From an uncultured Erysipelotrichaceae bacterium (GTDB lineage Bacteria; Bacillota_I; Bacilli_A; RFN20; CAG-288): a stretch of DNA of 26,027 bases. The translations under genes were made by a program, and so were the position numbers. The stretch is taken from NCBI GenBank assembly GCA_902771745.1, contig CACXYG010000030.1, positions 1 to 26,027 of the forward strand, written 5' to 3'. The notes beneath the pieces were generated by a model that was not told where the DNA came from, did no database searches, and saw only the letters and a program-made list of their open reading frames with translations. Shown here piece by piece: positions 23,404 to 26,027 of the stretch. Every line of letters starts with the position of its first letter. Within the stretch, counting starts at the first letter, position 1.

Positions 23404-24176
23404 ACGAGAGAAAATTACTTCACAGAATCGGTTTGCTCTTCCCCAAAGGATTGAGTGAGTTTTATGATCACCCTGGCTATCAGACCGGTAAAAAAGATAT
23501 GAATAAGGAAGTTAAGAAAGTCTTCTTATGCCTCGATTTTACGGAAAGTTGCTTAGAAAAAGCCATCGCTTATCAACCTGATATCATCATCACTCATCAT
23601 CCGTTCTTCTTCGGCCATCGCGGCAAGATCAGAAAAAGAGATCTTTTGAAAGCAAAACTCGAACAAGAAGTTTATGAAAAACTAGATTGCCCGATCTATT
23701 CTTATCACACCTGTTTTGACAAAGCCGAAAATGGTATGAATGATACCTTATTTGAATTCTTTGGCTGGGAGAGAAGCAGAGTTGGAAATGATGGCTGTCT
23801 TAGAATCACCACGCTTAAAGAAGGAAAGACAACCAAGGAAGTTGCTGCTTTCTTAGCTGACAAATTCTCTTTTGATTATGTCGGTTATCTTGATAACGGC
23901 AAAATCAATAAGACCATCGGTATGATCGCTGGTGGCGCTGGTAATGACTGGGAAGATGCCGTCAAAGAGGGATTAGATCTTTATATCTCTGGTGATAGCG
24001 CTCATCACTCTCGTGTTGATATGAGAAGATATCATCTGAACTATATCGAATTGCCACATGAATGTGAAGAAGTCGGTTTCATGATGGGAATGAAGAAAGC
24101 ATTGCTATCTATTGATGATAAGTTGGATATTTTAGAATATACATATGAAGAGCCTTATACACTTGTAAAGAGGTAA
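23400..24176 (+). CDS. Nif3-like dinuclear metal-centre protein (YqfO family)
   Basis: 258 residues of the Nif3/YqfO family, often annotated 'GTP cyclohydrolase 1 type 2 homologue'; its physiological reaction is not settled. Metal ligands: H66-H67 in ITHHPFFF, H103 and D107 in SYHTCFDKAENGMNDTLF, and His plus Glu in ELPHECEEVGF near the C-terminus. The middle YISGDSAHHSRVDM matches the TGExxHH region. The PII-like inserted domain of B. subtilis YqfO (about 370 residues) is absent, so this is the short form. ATG 23400 overlaps the trmK stop; trmK-nif3 adjacency is typical of Bacilli. The next gene follows after three bases. Confidence 0.93.
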   Translation: MNERKLLHRIGLLFPKGLSEFYDHPGYQTGKKDMNKEVKKVFLCLDFTESCLEKAIAYQPDIIITHHPFFFGHRGKIRKRDLLKAKLEQEVYEKLDCPIYSYHTCFDKAENGMNDTLFEFFGWERSRVGNDGCLRITTLKEGKTTKEVAAFLADKFSFDYVGYLDNGKINKTIGMIAGGAGNDWEDAVKEGLDLYISGDSAHHSRVDMRRYHLNYIELPHECEEVGFMMGMKKALLSIDDKLDILEYTYEEPYTLVKR

Positions 24177-24179
24177 CGC

Positions 24180-25025
24180 ATGGCTGGATTAAACTTTGAT
24201 ACGTATTCTTCCTTTGTCCTCTATGTCAAAAAGCAAAAGAATCTGACCAAGGAAGAAGCGCTTGTATTGCTAAAGGAATATCATAATAACCCAACGGAAG
24301 AAGTGATGAATCAATTGATGGATGGTCATCTACCCATCGTTCTTTCCATTGTCTCAAAATACAAAGATAATACCACTGCCGATCCGATGGATTTGATTCT
24401 CTCGGGTTTAAACGGTTTGTTCCATGCGATTGTGAACTTCGATTTTCAGATGAACACCCTCTTTTCCACCTTTGCCTACAGCGAGATTGAACGCGCGGTT
24501 CGTGACTTCATCAGAAAGTTATCTCATCCGGTTAAGATTCCGGAAAGAATCGTCCGCAAATATATCGAAATCATGAAGACGAGAAAGATGTTAGCTGACA
24601 AATTCAAACGCCAGCCAACCAACAAAGAAGTCATGGATGAACTGGATTTTGAAATCAGCGAATATGAGATGCAGAATATCATTGAAGCCTGCCAGGCTCC
24701 TTTATCCCTTGACCGTCTTGTCGATGCGGAAAATGACGAGAATCTCACCTTCAAAGATATGCTTGTCAGTGAAGAAAAAAAAAAAAAAAAAGTGGAAGCC
24801 GATATTGAAGAAGAAGTCTTAAAAGAAGCGATTGACTCTCTTCCTAGCAAATATCGTGAGATCATCTTAGAGAGATATCGTCCCACTGAAAATGGTAAGC
24901 CGGTCCCCTTTGACCAGTTACCCAATAAAGACCATGATAGCATCAGTCAGATGCGTTACATGGAAGATTGGTCTTTTGATAAAATATCGGAATATTACGA
25001 ACGTAAGTTAAATCGCAAGCTCTAG
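24180..25025 (+). CDS. Divergent second sigma-70-like protein
   Basis: 281 residues. Region 2 is recognisable at 50-120: HLPIVLSIVSKYKD, DLILSGLNGLFHAIVNFD, TLFSTFAYSEIERAVRDFIR (the 2.3-2.4 helix), then HPVKIPERI. A region 3-like helical part follows (130-175, RQPTNKEVMDELDFE as in RDPTxEEIxEEL), then PLSLDRL. The region 4 part is degenerate: LPSKYREIILERY (221-233) resembles 4.1, but the 4.2 helix-turn-helix is not evident, and the protein ends in WSFDKISEYYERKLNRKL, where the recognition helix should be. The region 2.3-2.4 aromatic pattern of SigA (YATWWIRQA) is reduced to FAYSEIERA. A run of 17 A interrupts the linker at residues 199-204. It follows nif3 by three bases and overlaps ispH tail to tail by 18 bases. 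Function unknown: alternative sigma, or a sigma relative that no longer reads -35. Confidence 0.8.
   Translation: MAGLNFDTYSSFVLYVKKQKNLTKEEALVLLKEYHNNPTEEVMNQLMDGHLPIVLSIVSKYKDNTTADPMDLILSGLNGLFHAIVNFDFQMNTLFSTFAYSEIERAVRDFIRKLSHPVKIPERIVRKYIEIMKTRKMLADKFKRQPTNKEVMDELDFEISEYEMQNIIEACQAPLSLDRLVDAENDENLTFKDMLVSEEKKKKKVEADIEEEVLKEAIDSLPSKYREIILERYRPTENGKPVPFDQLPNKDHDSISQMRYMEDWSFDKISEYYERKLNRKL
24775..24791 (+). repeat. Run of 17 A within the sigma-like gene
   Basis: An uninterrupted A17 encodes the end of a GAA codon and five AAA codons. Losing one A leads to a stop at 24820-24822; gaining one leads to a stop at 24806-24808. Such a tract is prone to replication or RNA-polymerase slippage, and to sequencing error. 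Confidence 0.95.
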
Positions 25026-25859
25026 ATCCGCTTTAAGCTTCTCCACCGTCTCTTTATTGACACTGGTAGCGCTAGCGATATAGATGTCTTTGTTCTTTAA
25101 TTCATTGAAATCTAAACAGGAACTGTCCAAGGCGATGGTTCCTTTTAAATTTGGATTGGCTAAGGCCATGGCATGATAGATTTCTTTGGCGTTCGAGGAA
25201 GTCTCATCTCCACAGACGATAAAATAATTGGTCTGGGGGTCTAAATCTTTGATAGCCTGTATCGCCTGAGCGGAACGCTTTGCATATAAAGGGCAGATAT
25301 CCATGACCTGAACTAAGGTCGTATGTTTTTCTAGATAATCTTTGACGGCTAGCCAACTGGATTTGCTAACGGTTGTCTGAGGGATGAAGACACACTTCTT
25401 TTTTAAAGGAATTTGATCTAACTGCGCTTTTAAATCCAGGGTGGAATCCACCAAGTCAAAATATGGGAAATGAGATAAGAAACCCAAGGTTTCCTGATGA
25501 TTTTTCTTGCCCAAAAAGATATAGGAAATATCCTTATCTTCTTTCATAACTTTTAAATAACGTTGAATGATTAACGGGCAAGTGGCGTCGACAATTTCGC
25601 ATTTACCTTGAAAAATGGCCTCTTCTTCTAAAGTATGTCCATGAGCGGAAAGAACAACCGCATCTTTTTTATCCATTGTAAGCCCTTTTTCATAGAAAGA
25701 GGCATTCCCTAATTTCATGAGTCGTTCGTTTTCCGGAACGTTGTGGATCAAAGGGTGAGTCAAATAGACGCGAGAAGTCTTTTTCCCCGTTTCTATCAGC
25801 TTTTCGATCGCATAGTTCACACCGAAGCAGAAACCGTAGTCTGTAATAATTTTTACCAT
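25008..25859 (-). CDS. ispH: 4-hydroxy-3-methylbut-2-enyl diphosphate reductase IspH
   Basis: Last enzyme of the MEP isoprenoid pathway: an iron-sulfur protein that reduces HMBPP to IPP and DMAPP. 283 residues, normal. The three cluster cysteines are C11 (YGFCFGV), C94 (VDATCPL) and C189 (MDICPLY). Other active-site matches are H39 in HPLIHN, H74 in SAHGH, H121/E123 in NHQET, T163 in IPQTTVS, and GDETSSNAKEIYH. ATG 25859 gives the standard start MVKIITDYGFCFGV but has no Shine-Dalgarno; TATAAT lies six bases upstream. The order trmK-nif3-ispH agrees with B. subtilis (yqfN-yqfO-yqfP), but here ispH is inverted and its last 18 bases overlap the sigma-like gene. Confidence 0.96.
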   Translation of the reverse strand: MVKIITDYGFCFGVNYAIEKLIETGKKTSRVYLTHPLIHNVPENERLMKLGNASFYEKGLTMDKKDAVVLSAHGHTLEEEAIFQGKCEIVDATCPLIIQRYLKVMKEDKDISYIFLGKKNHQETLGFLSHFPYFDLVDSTLDLKAQLDQIPLKKKCVFIPQTTVSKSSWLAVKDYLEKHTTLVQVMDICPLYAKRSAQAIQAIKDLDPQTNYFIVCGDETSSNAKEIYHAMALANPNLKGTIALDSSCLDFNELKNKDIYIASATSVNKETVEKLKADLELAI

Positions 25860-25865
25860 GATTGC

Positions 25866-25897
25866 ATTATATCACAAATTAACTTTTCCTACGGAAA
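25866..25897 (-). promoter_or_regulatory. ispH promoter, apparently leaderless, with adjacent inverted repeat
   Basis: On the minus strand TGATATAAT (25866-25874) is an extended -10 element six bases before ATG 25859. No good -35 is visible; instead TTTCC and GGAAA (25885-25889, 25893-25897) form an inverted repeat near the -35 position, a possible operator. Confidence 0.6.
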
Positions 25898-25947
25898 GTA
25901 GCCTCATTTTCTCTTGTAATATTAAGTTCCTTAATTGTAAACTGAAG

Positions 25948-25959
25948 TGATAATTATCA
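25948..25959. repeat. Palindrome TGATAATTATCA upstream of ispH
   Basis: A perfect 12-base palindrome about 80 bases upstream of the ispH -10 element. It resembles a shortened Fur-type site (TGATAAT and ATTATCA halves overlapping), but lacks the 7-1-7 spacing. Confidence 0.35.
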
Positions 25960-25969
25960 ATGACACAAA

Positions 25970-25997
25970 GAACCTATTGGGCTAGCCCAATAGGTTC
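25970..25997. repeat. Perfect 28-base palindrome
   Basis: GAACCTATTGGGCT (25970-25983) is followed directly by its exact complement. Read on the minus strand it is followed by TTTGTGTC, so it could be a weak terminator for a minus-strand gene beyond the window edge; on plus no T run follows. The remaining 30 bases to the edge contain no gene I can support. Confidence 0.6.
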
Positions 25998-26027
25998 CGC
26001 ACCGTGATACGTGGTATTCTATTCTAG

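Noticed and set aside
24524..24943. 139-residue minus-strand frame
   Set aside because: Antisense to the sigma-like gene, with a Phe run that is just the complement of A17.
25948..25959. Fur box for the iron-sulfur enzyme gene ispH
   Set aside because: Kept only as a palindrome: the spacing is shorter than the 7-1-7 Fur consensus and it lies about 80 bases upstream of the -10 element.
25860..26027. Small RNA or tRNA gene in the terminal intergenic region
   Set aside because: No cloverleaf, no T-loop GTTCRANNC in the right context, and no promoter-terminator pair could be made out.

Overview
The window is a dense housekeeping stretch of a low-to-moderate GC Bacillota chromosome, standard genetic code (TGG is Trp, TGA is a stop). 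It carries the Bacillus-type replication-initiation pair DnaB/DnaI, alpha2-type glycyl-tRNA synthetase, and the Bacilli-type order ybeY-cdd-era-recO-glyS-dnaG-sigA-trmK-nif3-ispH. Several proteins are divergent, and the mraZ promoter carries AAAGTG-type boxes like those of Mollicutes. I infer an uncultured, probably host-associated lineage near Erysipelotrichia/RF39/Mollicutes; that placement is inference only. No tRNA, rRNA, CRISPR, IS or prophage was recognised.

Layout. (1) 1-4774, plus: 3' part of ftsZ, then pheS, pheT and a YceD-like gene, closed by a terminator. (2) 4796-6568, minus: mraZ-rsmH-ftsL, driven by a promoter embedded in four 10-bp MraZ boxes. It converges on the ftsZ operon, so the usual division (dcw) cluster is split into two facing arms. 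(3) 6751-11119, minus: pyk, a ROK-family sugar kinase and thrS. (4) 11182-13461, plus: dnaB-dnaI from an apparently leaderless promoter; the DnaI homologue has lost its ATPase motifs. (5) 13480-17223, plus: behind a hairpin that looks like a terminator and also buries the Shine-Dalgarno, a C39 peptidase/ABC-exporter membrane protein without ATPase domain, then a YbeY-cytidine deaminase fusion, era and recO. (6) 17230-25025, plus: glyS, dnaG, a long sigA, trmK (apparently with a non-canonical start codon), nif3, and a second sigma-like gene interrupted by a run of 17 A. (7) 25008-25874, minus: ispH, overlapping the sigma-like gene tail to tail, again with a leaderless-type promoter. The last ~150 bases hold palindromes but no gene I can support.

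Most genes serve translation (three aminoacyl-tRNA synthetases, YbeY, Era, RsmH, TrmK), replication and repair (DnaB, DnaI, DnaG, RecO), transcription (SigA, second sigma-like protein) and division (FtsZ, FtsL, MraZ). Many neighbours overlap by 1-4 bases (TAATG or ATGA), suggesting translational coupling. The best candidates for something new are the NBD-less C39/ABC protein behind its hairpin, the P-loop-less DnaI, the A17-interrupted sigma-like gene, and the two leaderless TGATATAAT-N6-ATG promoters.
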